From a virus, in IMG/VR virus record IMGVR_UViG_3300023184_000218, positions 1 to 45,709 of that record: 45,709 bases of DNA; one strand, written 5' to 3'. This document shows positions 16,753 to 24,478 of this stretch, piece after piece. Positions within the stretch are counted from its first letter, which is position 1; each line of letters starts with the position of its first letter. A program made the position numbers and the translations under genes. Under the pieces are notes generated by a model that searched no databases, was not told where the DNA came from, and saw only the letters and a program-made list of their open reading frames with translations.

Positions 16753-17418
16753 TTAAGATTCTTTTTTACCTGTTAATGAATTCCAGAAAGTCGAAAGGTA
16801 ATCCATAGCTCCGTCGCCGCTTTGTCCAGAGTAAGCTGAGCTGCTCGATTTCCCGTAGAATTGAGAGGCTTTCTTCCTCGCTATATCAGAAAGCTGAGAT
16901 TTGTCATGGGGATCTAAAGATGCAATAGCATCTCTACCAATTGAACCCTTTGCTCCCGGACCTCCGAATGCCTCAATCAAAGAATCTTCGATCATTTTTT
17001 TGCCTTTCTCTGATTGTAATCCTTCCCTTAATGTTGAATAAAGCCATCCGTTAGGTTTTATTCCCATTTGGGTAGCTAAAGAATCTAATCCTTTTCTTTG
17101 GATAAATTCTTGTAAAGCCTTTGCCATCATGGGAGCAAGATATTGAACATTAGCTTTCTCCCCTGTCAATAACTTTGGATAATCTGAAATTGGGATTTGG
17201 TCAATAACTTCCTGCACTATAACTGACATATTGGAGTTTTCTTCAACCCCTAATTGCTCCATTAATTTAGCAGCAACTTTTTGTTTTATAGTTTTTCTAA
17301 GACCTTCTCCGGCAAATCCAAGTAAACCGTTGAAGAATCCTGCTAGATCGCTAAATTGAAATGCTTCATTTGTTTCCTCACCAGAAAATGAATCGAAATT
17401 TTTAATAATTCTAGACAT
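16753..17418 (-). CDS. Putative internal or virion protein with targeting-like N-terminus
   Basis: 221 residues. The head MSRIIKNFDSFSGEETNE then AF is like the other targeting-type N-termini here, though the cleavage-like site is T-N-E rather than (L/I)-x-E. The body is helical: DLAGFFNGLLGFAGEGLRKT, KVAAKLMEQLGVEEN, LAPMMAKALQEFIQ, then a Ser/Gly-rich end. The Gly/Ala/Phe-rich helix near 23-40 could be amphipathic or membrane-active. A GATATATA motif sits 21 bases upstream, marking it as first gene of a two-gene late operon with the 111-residue protein. Confidence 0.6.
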   Translation of the reverse strand: MSRIIKNFDSFSGEETNEAFQFSDLAGFFNGLLGFAGEGLRKTIKQKVAAKLMEQLGVEENSNMSVIVQEVIDQIPISDYPKLLTGEKANVQYLAPMMAKALQEFIQRKGLDSLATQMGIKPNGWLYSTLREGLQSEKGKKMIEDSLIEAFGGPGAKGSIGRDAIASLDPHDKSQLSDIARKKASQFYGKSSSSAYSGQSGDGAMDYLSTFWNSLTGKKES

Positions 17419-17438
17419 CTGTGTTCTTTTATTTTAAC

Positions 17439-17446
17439 TATATATC
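17439..17446 (-). promoter_or_regulatory. Candidate phage late promoter, GATATATA
   Basis: The minus strand reads GTGGATATATAGTT, 21 bases before the start at 17418, in the gap after the asparagine synthase-like gene. Confidence 0.55.
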
Positions 17447-17476
17447 CACAGAAGAATTATTAATCTAAGAAGGAAC

Positions 17477-18883
17477 CTATGCTTCCTCAAGGAAAAGATC
17501 CACCGCTTTTTGTCTATATTTAAGCTTATCTTCCTTTATTTCGGGATTCTTTAAAGCTTCTTTCTTTCTGTTTACTATAGAGTCAGGCAGCATAGGACCA
17601 AATGTGTCTTTTAGTATCTTTTTGTCGGTTCTCCATTCGATAGGGAGATGTAAGGCAAATCTAACTATATCCAGATTTAAGAAAGGGCTTCTTAACTCTA
17701 GTGTATGAGCCATTGACATTTTATCTAATCTAGGTAAATGATAATAAGGTAACTCATCAAAAACATCGGATTGCTGTGAATCGTATTCATGAATCCTAGA
17801 ATACCCGCCGAATAACTCATCCGATCCATCTCCACTTAGGACTATCCTATATCCAGATTCTCTCTTAACTGCCTCAAATAAATGATACTGGGGAACTACA
17901 GAGCCTAAATCCACTGGTGTTTCGTTCCATAGCGTGTATATAAGCGCATTCTTAGTTGAATCCATACCATAGTCTAGGAAATTAACAGGCGTGCTTAAAT
18001 GTGTGCTTAAATCGTTTACAAAAGGAGTTTCACCATTCTCTATGCTAAACCAGGTAACCTTGGCATTCATATGTTTTAATATCCCTGCTATTATTGAAGA
18101 ATCTAGTCCTCCTGATACCAAAAGTGATATTGGATAGTTCTTAGAAACAAGTCTATTAGATACACTTTCAAACATCTTATCCCATAGCCATTCCATGTGG
18201 GTTTCATAATCTGCATCCACCAGCTCTGCTATCGGGGATTCCCAAGTTCTATAATAAGGACCGTATGTTTGATCGAATAACGGAGATGTTATATTATAGA
18301 AATAGAAAGTGTTTGGCAAGATCCTTTTAATCGATTTAATCGGTGTTCGGTTATCCCTATTATAACCCCATTTTCTAATCGAGCTTATATAGGTTTCGTC
18401 CAATTCATCTAATGGTGCTCTTAGACCCTTTATCTCCGAACAGATCTCGCCAAGATCATTCTTATAAAGGCATTTCTTACCCAATGGGTCAGTGAATGCT
18501 ATCACGCTACCTTTATTAGAATCATAGATAACTACTGCCCAAAACCCATCCCATGTTTGTATATGCGGTGAATAAGCAGCGGCAAAGAATTCTAAACTTC
18601 CGCCTTTATATCCACCAAATAAGCTACAAAGGTATTCAGTATCAGATGAGAAATTACTTCTGTCATAATTAAAGATCTCCCCGTTAAACATTAAATAAAC
18701 GCCAGGAGAAATCTCCCTAGGCTGATTCCATTCGTCACCGTCCAATGTTTGAATAGGAAGCCTATGGTGGCATAGAGTAACCTTATCTAGTTCCTCTACG
18801 GATTTTTCGATTCCCCTGTGTTTTATTGTATCTAAAATTTCAGGATGCTTATCTGCTCTAGTTGTTAATAATATTCCGCACAT
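17477..18883 (-). CDS. Asparagine synthase-like glutamine amidotransferase (AsnB family)
   Basis: 468 residues with both domains of glutamine-hydrolysing asparagine synthetases. An N-terminal class II glutaminase starts directly with the nucleophile (MCGILL, Cys2) and has KHRGIE, CHHRLPIQTLDGDEWNQP and FNGEIFNYD. A C-terminal ATP-pyrophosphatase domain has the PP-loop SGGLDSSIIAG and VLSGDGSDELFGGYSR. E. coli AsnB has 554 residues, so this version is short. It would transfer ammonia from glutamine to an adenylated carboxylate: aspartate, or another acceptor in a modification pathway. It is 6 bases downstream of the P-loop kinase gene and they form a unit with a host-like promoter upstream. 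AsnB-like proteins are known in other phages; the acceptor here is unknown. Confidence 0.88.
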   Translation of the reverse strand: MCGILLTTRADKHPEILDTIKHRGIEKSVEELDKVTLCHHRLPIQTLDGDEWNQPREISPGVYLMFNGEIFNYDRSNFSSDTEYLCSLFGGYKGGSLEFFAAAYSPHIQTWDGFWAVVIYDSNKGSVIAFTDPLGKKCLYKNDLGEICSEIKGLRAPLDELDETYISSIRKWGYNRDNRTPIKSIKRILPNTFYFYNITSPLFDQTYGPYYRTWESPIAELVDADYETHMEWLWDKMFESVSNRLVSKNYPISLLVSGGLDSSIIAGILKHMNAKVTWFSIENGETPFVNDLSTHLSTPVNFLDYGMDSTKNALIYTLWNETPVDLGSVVPQYHLFEAVKRESGYRIVLSGDGSDELFGGYSRIHEYDSQQSDVFDELPYYHLPRLDKMSMAHTLELRSPFLNLDIVRFALHLPIEWRTDKKILKDTFGPMLPDSIVNRKKEALKNPEIKEDKLKYRQKAVDLFLEEA

Positions 18884-18889
18884 ATTTTT

Positions 18890-19450
18890 TTAATTAAAAA
18901 GTATATCTTCAAACACTGAAGCTATATCGCTTACCGATTGATCATTAAATTTATTTTCAAATACCCATATTTTATGAAGTCCAGCTTCTTGAAACATTGA
19001 TATTACTTTCTCGTAAGTGTCTCTCTCCCTACTATCACCGTCAATATGATCCCACTGATCTTTGCTTCTATCGGACTTATCTGGATTTTGACCCTTTATA
19101 TAAACAATAGTGATTTCGTCAAGGAGAAAGTATTTCTTAACTATCTCTATTTGATTTCTAGCTTCTTCTTCTGTTATTCTTCCCTCTAGCAATCCCCACA
19201 CTAAGACGGTTAATATTCCTCTGTCGTGTATAAAAGATTCCTGCGGTACATCCTTTGCTAGCTGCATAAGCATAAACTCCTTGCCCAAAGAAAAGGCATG
19301 TGCTTCCTTGCTATTCTCGCTTTTTAAATTAAGATCGCTGAAGAAATTAGCAAATTTAAACTGAAATCTCGGAATGTGGAAAGAATGTGAGATGAACTCT
19401 GATAAAAATGTTTTGCCTGAATTTCTCGGGCCTTCAAATACGTATACCAT
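18890..19450 (-). CDS. P-loop nucleotide kinase (thymidylate/deoxynucleoside kinase-like)
   Basis: 187 residues from ATG 19450 (MVYVFEGPRNSGKTF); the frame extends upstream to 19495 but the extension has no similarity and would sit on the leader inverted repeat. The P-loop is GPRNSGKT. FIHDRGILTVLVWG resembles the DR-S/G substrate and lid region of dTMP or deoxynucleoside kinases, and a late strand TIVYIKGQ is followed by an Asp/Arg-rich lid (KSDRSKDQWDHIDGDSRERD). It probably phosphorylates a (deoxy)nucleotide. Pairing with an amidotransferase could mean a nucleotide-modification step. Kinase fold is likely; substrate is unknown. Confidence 0.7.
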   Translation of the reverse strand: MVYVFEGPRNSGKTFLSEFISHSFHIPRFQFKFANFFSDLNLKSENSKEAHAFSLGKEFMLMQLAKDVPQESFIHDRGILTVLVWGLLEGRITEEEARNQIEIVKKYFLLDEITIVYIKGQNPDKSDRSKDQWDHIDGDSRERDTYEKVISMFQEAGLHKIWVFENKFNDQSVSDIASVFEDILFN

Positions 19451-19467
19451 ATATTTCTTTCTATAGT

Positions 19468-19486
19468 GGAACACAATACATGTTCC
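19468..19486. promoter_or_regulatory. Inverted repeat in the kinase gene leader
   Basis: GGAACA and TGTTCC flank a 7-base spacer, 18 bases before the ATG at 19450 and just downstream of the promoter-like element at 19493. It could be an operator or an RNA hairpin in the leader. Confidence 0.35.
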
Positions 19487-19492
19487 ATCCAG

Positions 19493-19500
19493 CAAATATA
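19493..19500 (-). promoter_or_regulatory. Host-like promoter element TATATTTG (Bacteroidota -7 type)
   Basis: The minus strand reads TTATTATATTTGCTGG, matching the TAnnTTTG element of Bacteroidota housekeeping promoters. The same TATTATATTTGC string precedes the DNA ligase gene. No clear -33 TTG-type box was seen, so this is tentative. Confidence 0.4.
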
Positions 19501-19524
19501 ATAAATCGGTACGGTGAAATCACG

Positions 19525-19558
19525 AAAAACCCCAATCTTTATTAGGATTGGGGTTTTT
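19525..19558 (-). terminator. Intrinsic terminator after the internal-protein operon
   Basis: AAAAACCCCAATC and GATTGGGGTTTTT form a 13-bp stem with an 8-base loop, beginning 1 base after the stop codon of the 825-residue gene. On the minus strand the stem ends in a run of T. Confidence 0.88.
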
Positions 19559-19559
19559 G

Positions 19560-22037
19560 TTATTTTGTATCAGTGTTGATACACTTGAAAGGTGATTGTT
19601 GTGGTATCTCATCAAATGAAGTAGCATTCATTCTTTTAACGTGTGTTGCTATACTAGGATAAATGTCAGCAGCTATATAATAGCAGTTATTCCCTAGAAT
19701 GTTTTTTATTCCACCATCAGACCCTTTTAGGTTACCTAATATTCCTATTCCATCAAGTGTAGATGACATCTGTCTTTTAGAAGAAGTTTTTCTTTTCTTG
19801 ATATCGTCATACTCACCTACGATAATTTTAGATCCCTCGTAAGTCAATAGAGGTCCGCTATCTGAATCGTCTTCAGTTAAACCGAATATACTATCCTTAG
19901 ATATTCTTTTAGCTGTAGAAGCTCCTAAAACGTTATCATTGATCCATTTAATACAGCTTACAAATTTACTTCCGTCAAAAGTAACACAGTTAGCTAGCAT
20001 AACAAGGAAGTTATTAATAGCAACAAATTCTTCCTTTCCTAGATCAGGATTTTTATCACTTTTCTGAAGTGCAATATTAAATGCTTTAGCTATATCGCCC
20101 TTAAGATTATCGTAATCAACAAAAGGTATTTCTTTATTCTTAATAGAGGATTCCATCATTTCAAAAGGTCCGGAAAGATCCAGCTCATCGTTATTTGAAT
20201 TTGTTTTAAGCAAACTTTTAATGCCATCATATCTCCACTGAGGTCTGATCATACCAAATGTGGTCCATCCCTTAAGGTAATTTCTAAGGAATTCTGTTGC
20301 GTCCTCATTTCCTAAAGTTTTAATCTGTCTAGCCTCCGCCCACTTATTCCAGTTACATGGTGTTTTCAATGAAGATGTTGCAAGATTGATATTATAAACT
20401 GCCCCTTTAGCAAAGAAGTATGAGAACTCTTCAGTTGGTTTAGCTTCATCTAAAGCTAAATTCCAATCTTTTATAAACTCTGTGCTATATGATGCTTTAA
20501 GAGATCCATCTTGTTTAACAAAATCATCAGACTCAACTTTTATGCTATATTCGGATCTAAGCTTTTTAGCTAACCCCTTTACTCCAGATGCTGATTTTGA
20601 ATCGGAAGATCCAGCAGATTTTTCTGAAGGAGTTTCTGCTTTATGTACTTTATATTGTACATCAAGCTCTTTTTCAAATTCCGCATTATTTATTGATATT
20701 TTACTCTCATTAACAACAGAGAATAGTTCTGATATGCTTTTAACGTGTCCAAAATTAGATGCGTTCTCGTGCATTTTAGTTCCTATTGTATGTAAAGCTG
20801 AATTGATAGCTTTCCTGTTCTTATCAGAAACCCAATCAGATGAAATTATATCGCTTAATAATGCTTGATCTATTTGGCCGTTTATGTTTTTATTACCAGA
20901 TAATTTTTGAATGACCGAAATAACAGAAGTTGTAGCAGGTCCATATTTACCATTTGGTCCTCCTTTAGATTTTATTAATTTTCCAGCGGGGGTAATGCCG
21001 TCGCAAAGTGCAGTTTGTATAGCGAAGATTAATCCACTTCCTTTTATTTTTCTATCTGCGTCAGTATCTCCTCTTTTTAAAGGAAAAACTACTTTTGCAG
21101 TTTCAACTTCCTTGGCCTCATTCTCGTCCTTAATTATTTTAACCGCTATTCCGTATTGAGTCTTTGCTCTGGTCATAAGATCCAATGCTTGGCTGACTAA
21201 ATTAGTAACGTCAGAATAGCTAGTATAAACTTCTTCGTCATCCTCTAACTTCTGTAAAGATCTGTTTGCTGTTTGGATCATGGTGTTGTTAAACTCTTCT
21301 TGAAATTTATCAACCTGTTTTTCTAGATCCTCAAGGAGTTTTCTATTTTTGTCACCGCCTTCAGTATTATCTAAAGCTTTTCTTTTTTCATCAAGCTCTA
21401 TGAAAGTTCTTTTCCAATCTCTTCCATATCCTGATTTTTGATCTTTACCTTCGGCAGAGCTTATTAAATTTGTGAGCGATTTTTTTAGATTATTTACTCT
21501 GTGCTTATAACCGGTAAAAATGGATTCATTTAAAAAGTCAGTGGAATCAAAGTCCTCGTTATCGTTCAGCTTCTTAGCATCTTCCTCAGCTTGCTTTGCA
21601 ATGTTATCAATAGAATTCTGCAGCTTATTGATAGCTAGCTTGAATTGCTTAAATATAACCTCGTCTTTAGATTTAGAAATCTCAGAAGTTCTATCTAGAG
21701 CTTCTGCAAATTTATGTAGACTCTCCAGATATAATCTTTTAGTCTCTGCATATTTAGAATCTACTAAATCATTATCATCTGCATAATCTATCAATTTAGC
21801 TGTTAATGATTTTACTGTTTTAGAATCTGCAACATTAGAAAGTTTAAGTCTAATGGCATCGGGATTTCTATCTCTTTTTGGAGCTAGATCAAATGTCAAT
21901 ATTTTAAAAGCATTTAGTGCATTATCGCAAACTTTAACAAGCAAAGAATCTACTTGTTCATTTTCTAAAAGCTTAGTGTAATATCCCTCCAATAGCTGTT
22001 TAGCTACCTGATTCTGTATGTATGGATTATTGTTCAT
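19560..22037 (-). CDS. Large putative internal virion protein with peptidoglycan-binding-like module
   Basis: Start set at ATG 22037 (MNNNPYIQNQVAKQLLEGYY), 10 bases after the previous stop; the frame is open to 22079 but that extension overlaps the preceding gene. 825 residues. The N-terminal ~300 are helical and Lys/Asp/Glu-rich. Residues ~316-396 (FAIQTALCDGITPAG; GPNGKYGPATTSVISVIQKL; NINGQIDQALL) resemble a peptidoglycan-binding domain ('G..G..T..AV...Q....'). The C-terminal half is mixed and unrecognised. Possible prohead-protease sites (L-L-E at 15-17, L-N-E at 169-171) are present. Last of four genes before a strong terminator. A role as an ejected protein that meets the cell wall is inference. 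Confidence 0.65.
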   Translation of the reverse strand: MNNNPYIQNQVAKQLLEGYYTKLLENEQVDSLLVKVCDNALNAFKILTFDLAPKRDRNPDAIRLKLSNVADSKTVKSLTAKLIDYADDNDLVDSKYAETKRLYLESLHKFAEALDRTSEISKSKDEVIFKQFKLAINKLQNSIDNIAKQAEEDAKKLNDNEDFDSTDFLNESIFTGYKHRVNNLKKSLTNLISSAEGKDQKSGYGRDWKRTFIELDEKRKALDNTEGGDKNRKLLEDLEKQVDKFQEEFNNTMIQTANRSLQKLEDDEEVYTSYSDVTNLVSQALDLMTRAKTQYGIAVKIIKDENEAKEVETAKVVFPLKRGDTDADRKIKGSGLIFAIQTALCDGITPAGKLIKSKGGPNGKYGPATTSVISVIQKLSGNKNINGQIDQALLSDIISSDWVSDKNRKAINSALHTIGTKMHENASNFGHVKSISELFSVVNESKISINNAEFEKELDVQYKVHKAETPSEKSAGSSDSKSASGVKGLAKKLRSEYSIKVESDDFVKQDGSLKASYSTEFIKDWNLALDEAKPTEEFSYFFAKGAVYNINLATSSLKTPCNWNKWAEARQIKTLGNEDATEFLRNYLKGWTTFGMIRPQWRYDGIKSLLKTNSNNDELDLSGPFEMMESSIKNKEIPFVDYDNLKGDIAKAFNIALQKSDKNPDLGKEEFVAINNFLVMLANCVTFDGSKFVSCIKWINDNVLGASTAKRISKDSIFGLTEDDSDSGPLLTYEGSKIIVGEYDDIKKRKTSSKRQMSSTLDGIGILGNLKGSDGGIKNILGNNCYYIAADIYPSIATHVKRMNATSFDEIPQQSPFKCINTDTK

Positions 22038-22047
22038 GATTGACGTT

Positions 22048-22320
22048 TTAGTATATATTTTCTTTGGGCTCAGCAGCATTCTTAACAGTATTGCTCTTTT
22101 GTATTTCGGATGAAAGAGTTTTCATTAAAAGCGATATCTCTTGGTATATTCCAGCTTGCTGATTTATGCTTGCTATTTCTGAAGCAGAATCCCCTGGTTT
22201 TTTGGATTCTTTAGCTTTTTTAATTGCATCAAACTTCTGAGAAAGAGTTGTTTTTATTCCCTGTATTTTGGTCTCTTCGCTGTCTTCCTCGTTAACAATG
22301 AATTCTTTAAATTTAAGCAT
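22048..22320 (-). CDS. Small putative internal head protein (capsid-targeting N-terminus)
   Basis: 90 residues from ATG 22320; the start overlaps the preceding stop by 8 bases. The N-terminus MLKFKEFIVNE followed by EDSEE is very close in pattern to the T4 internal-protein targeting sequence (MKTYQEFIAE, then cleavage). The rest is one or two Lys/Glu-rich helices (QKFDAIKKAKESKKPGDSAS; YQEISLLMKTLSSEIQKS) without hydrophobic core strands. Size and charge are like T4 internal proteins IPI-IPIII, which are injected with DNA. Function of the mature part is unknown. Confidence 0.65.
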   Translation of the reverse strand: MLKFKEFIVNEEDSEETKIQGIKTTLSQKFDAIKKAKESKKPGDSASEIASINQQAGIYQEISLLMKTLSSEIQKSNTVKNAAEPKENIY

Positions 22321-23251
22321 ATTTTCTAGCAATTGTTATTTTAGATCTCAGATCTCTTATTTCATCCATATATTTCTCTCTAATCTCTTTTATTCTCCTG
22401 GAAGCAAATGTTCTTGCCTCCTCTGGATTATTTGAGTTTTCTATATCTTTGTTTAAGATATCCCTTTCCATATCCATGGCAACATATCGATCATTTCTTT
22501 CCTTCAGAAGGAATGAAACTAACTTTTTTGCCTGTGGTGTATCATACCCCTTTATTGCATTGGTAAATTCGGTTAATGGCAATTTAGCTAAAAATTCAAA
22601 AGAAGCATCACTTTCATTTCCGCCTTTAGATTTTTTTTCGGTATTACTACCATCGCCTCCTGTATATTTACCCATTTCTTTGAACCTTTCACCTGATTCT
22701 ATATCCTTGGTCATCAAGTTACCGTACTTATTTCTGAAGTCAGCATCCTTTTGTTTAGCTTTTAGTAATGCTGTTTTATATTTTGAATATAAAGTCCCAG
22801 AAAGTGAAGAATCGGCTAGATTTTTAGCTCTCCTATACATCTCCTCAGCTATATCAACATCAACTTTAGTTTTAAGTTTTTCCCAGTATACTTTAACCCT
22901 TTTATTTTTACCTATAACGTCTCTAACTTTAACAAATATGCTTTCAGTTCTTTTTTCATGTGCTCTCGACTGAGCGTCCATCAGCTGATTGTTTCTTTGG
23001 ATTAGTCGATCGATTCTTTTTATTTCTGCAGGATCGCTTTTAGTTTGTGATCTTTCTAGATCTAACTTGTCAATTTCTACCTGGATATCCTCCCACTTTT
23101 CAACATACTCAAGCTCTGCTGATCTGTACTCATTAGCTAATTTATCTAATGAATCTATACTGCCACCAAAATTACTGCTTAACCAGTTTTTTATCTGATC
23201 CAATACATTAGCTTCGTTTAAGCTGTCCCATTCTTTAAAGTTTAAAGTCAT
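22313..23251 (-). CDS. Putative internal head protein, coiled coil
   Basis: 312 residues. MTLNFKEWDSLNE then ANV gives a targeting-like head ending in L-N-E. The body is almost all charged helix: AEYRSAELEYVEKWEDIQVE-type heptads, with a Gly/Ser/Lys-rich interruption (GGDGSNTEKKSKGGNESD) near 195-215 and a helical end (RIKEIREKYMDEIRDLRSK). It starts 2 bases after the preceding stop. No enzyme motifs are seen. Grouping with its neighbours as packaged proteins rests on the N-terminal pattern and on position between capsid genes and a terminator. Confidence 0.62.
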   Translation of the reverse strand: MTLNFKEWDSLNEANVLDQIKNWLSSNFGGSIDSLDKLANEYRSAELEYVEKWEDIQVEIDKLDLERSQTKSDPAEIKRIDRLIQRNNQLMDAQSRAHEKRTESIFVKVRDVIGKNKRVKVYWEKLKTKVDVDIAEEMYRRAKNLADSSLSGTLYSKYKTALLKAKQKDADFRNKYGNLMTKDIESGERFKEMGKYTGGDGSNTEKKSKGGNESDASFEFLAKLPLTEFTNAIKGYDTPQAKKLVSFLLKERNDRYVAMDMERDILNKDIENSNNPEEARTFASRRIKEIREKYMDEIRDLRSKITIARKYA

Positions 23252-23253
23252 TG

Positions 23254-24402
23254 TTAGTCATTTAGTTTGTTCTTTGCAGATCTCAATTTGCTAACGTTAA
23301 TGTTACCGGAAGAGGTAACAAACACATCAGAAATTATTTTTTTAGTACCTGAATTAGCATCCTCACCATCAACTATACCTTGGTTTATTAAATTAGCTAG
23401 CTTAGTGAACTCTTGCTCTTTGCTCAATTTCTTATTTATGTCGCTCTCAGTTTTACCCAGATCCCTAAATAATTTTAAAAGGTTCTTTTTAGAATCTAAG
23501 GCTGAGCTAAGTTCAAGCAGCTCAACTTTAATTTTCTCTATATAAGACTTTCTAACCTTATCAGGATTAGCACCTATTCTTTTTTCTAGCGTGGTTAATT
23601 TTCTTTCTATATCTGCTCTTAGATCAGCAATATCCTTCTCCAGTTCTTTTTTTCTTTCTATAATATCCTTAGCTCTTCTACCTGCAACTTTTTTCTTTTC
23701 CTTCTCAGGATCTAAAGAAAGATCTTTAGCATCAGGTTCATTACCTTTTTCCTCTTCCTCTTCTTTCTTGTCCATCTGGTCTTTCAGAGCTTTAGCTTTT
23801 TTCTCTGCCTCTTTCTTTTTAGCATTAATCTTATCCTGATATTTCTTGATGTCTGCGTCATCAGCTTTACCCTTAGCCAATTTATATTCAAGTTCTGCTA
23901 ATGCGATCTCGTCGTCTGCTCTTCCTGCTTCATAATAATCTCTTCTTCTAGTGTTATTATCAATAACCTTAGTTACGAAATCCTTAGCTTTTTTTATCTT
24001 AAGTGAATGTGATTTAAGGAAAGATTCAAACTCTTTTATTTTAGAATCCCTATCTCTTTCAACGGCATTTATTTTTTCCTTGTCGTTTATTGAACTTAAG
24101 CCATCTATTTCGGATTCTAGCTTTTCGATATTTTCTTCGAAATCTGCTCTTTTTTCGATGGAATCAATTTCCAAATCTACAAGAAGCTTTCTTGCTTTGT
24201 CGATCATACCTACTCTAGATAAAGATCCTAGGAAAAATTTAGAAAGTGAATTTTTAAGATAATCTCCGACAATGCCCTCGTTTACTGTGTGATTGGGTTC
24301 AGATCTCTCCAGAGAAGCAAACTCTTCACTAAGTTCACGGTCTACAGTTTCTATCAGAGACTCATATTTTTTAAAATCATTAAATGATGGTAGATTCTTC
24401 AT
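23254..24402 (-). CDS. Putative internal head protein, highly charged coiled coil
   Basis: 382 residues. The head MKNLPSFNDFKKYESLIE then TVD again has the aromatic/charged start and an L-I-E site at 16-18; a V-N-E lies further on (HTVNEGIVG). The remainder is Lys/Glu/Asp-rich helix, with an acidic/basic low-complexity stretch (MDKKEEEEEKGNEPDAKD) around 210-230. A GATATATA promoter candidate lies 27 bases upstream, so this is the first gene of a four-gene late operon ending at the 19525-19558 terminator. No enzymatic motif is seen. Confidence 0.62.
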   Translation of the reverse strand: MKNLPSFNDFKKYESLIETVDRELSEEFASLERSEPNHTVNEGIVGDYLKNSLSKFFLGSLSRVGMIDKARKLLVDLEIDSIEKRADFEENIEKLESEIDGLSSINDKEKINAVERDRDSKIKEFESFLKSHSLKIKKAKDFVTKVIDNNTRRRDYYEAGRADDEIALAELEYKLAKGKADDADIKKYQDKINAKKKEAEKKAKALKDQMDKKEEEEEKGNEPDAKDLSLDPEKEKKKVAGRRAKDIIERKKELEKDIADLRADIERKLTTLEKRIGANPDKVRKSYIEKIKVELLELSSALDSKKNLLKLFRDLGKTESDINKKLSKEQEFTKLANLINQGIVDGEDANSGTKKIISDVFVTSSGNINVSKLRSAKNKLND

Positions 24403-24428
24403 TATAATACAATACTTTTTTTACATTG

Positions 24429-24436
24429 TATATATC
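24429..24436 (-). promoter_or_regulatory. Candidate phage late promoter, GATATATA
   Basis: The minus strand reads ATTGGATATATACAATG, 27 bases before the start at 24402. It heads the operon of four putative internal head proteins. Confidence 0.6.
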
Positions 24437-24478
24437 CAATTAAGATTTTTTATTCTTAAACGGGTCTGTAATATATTT

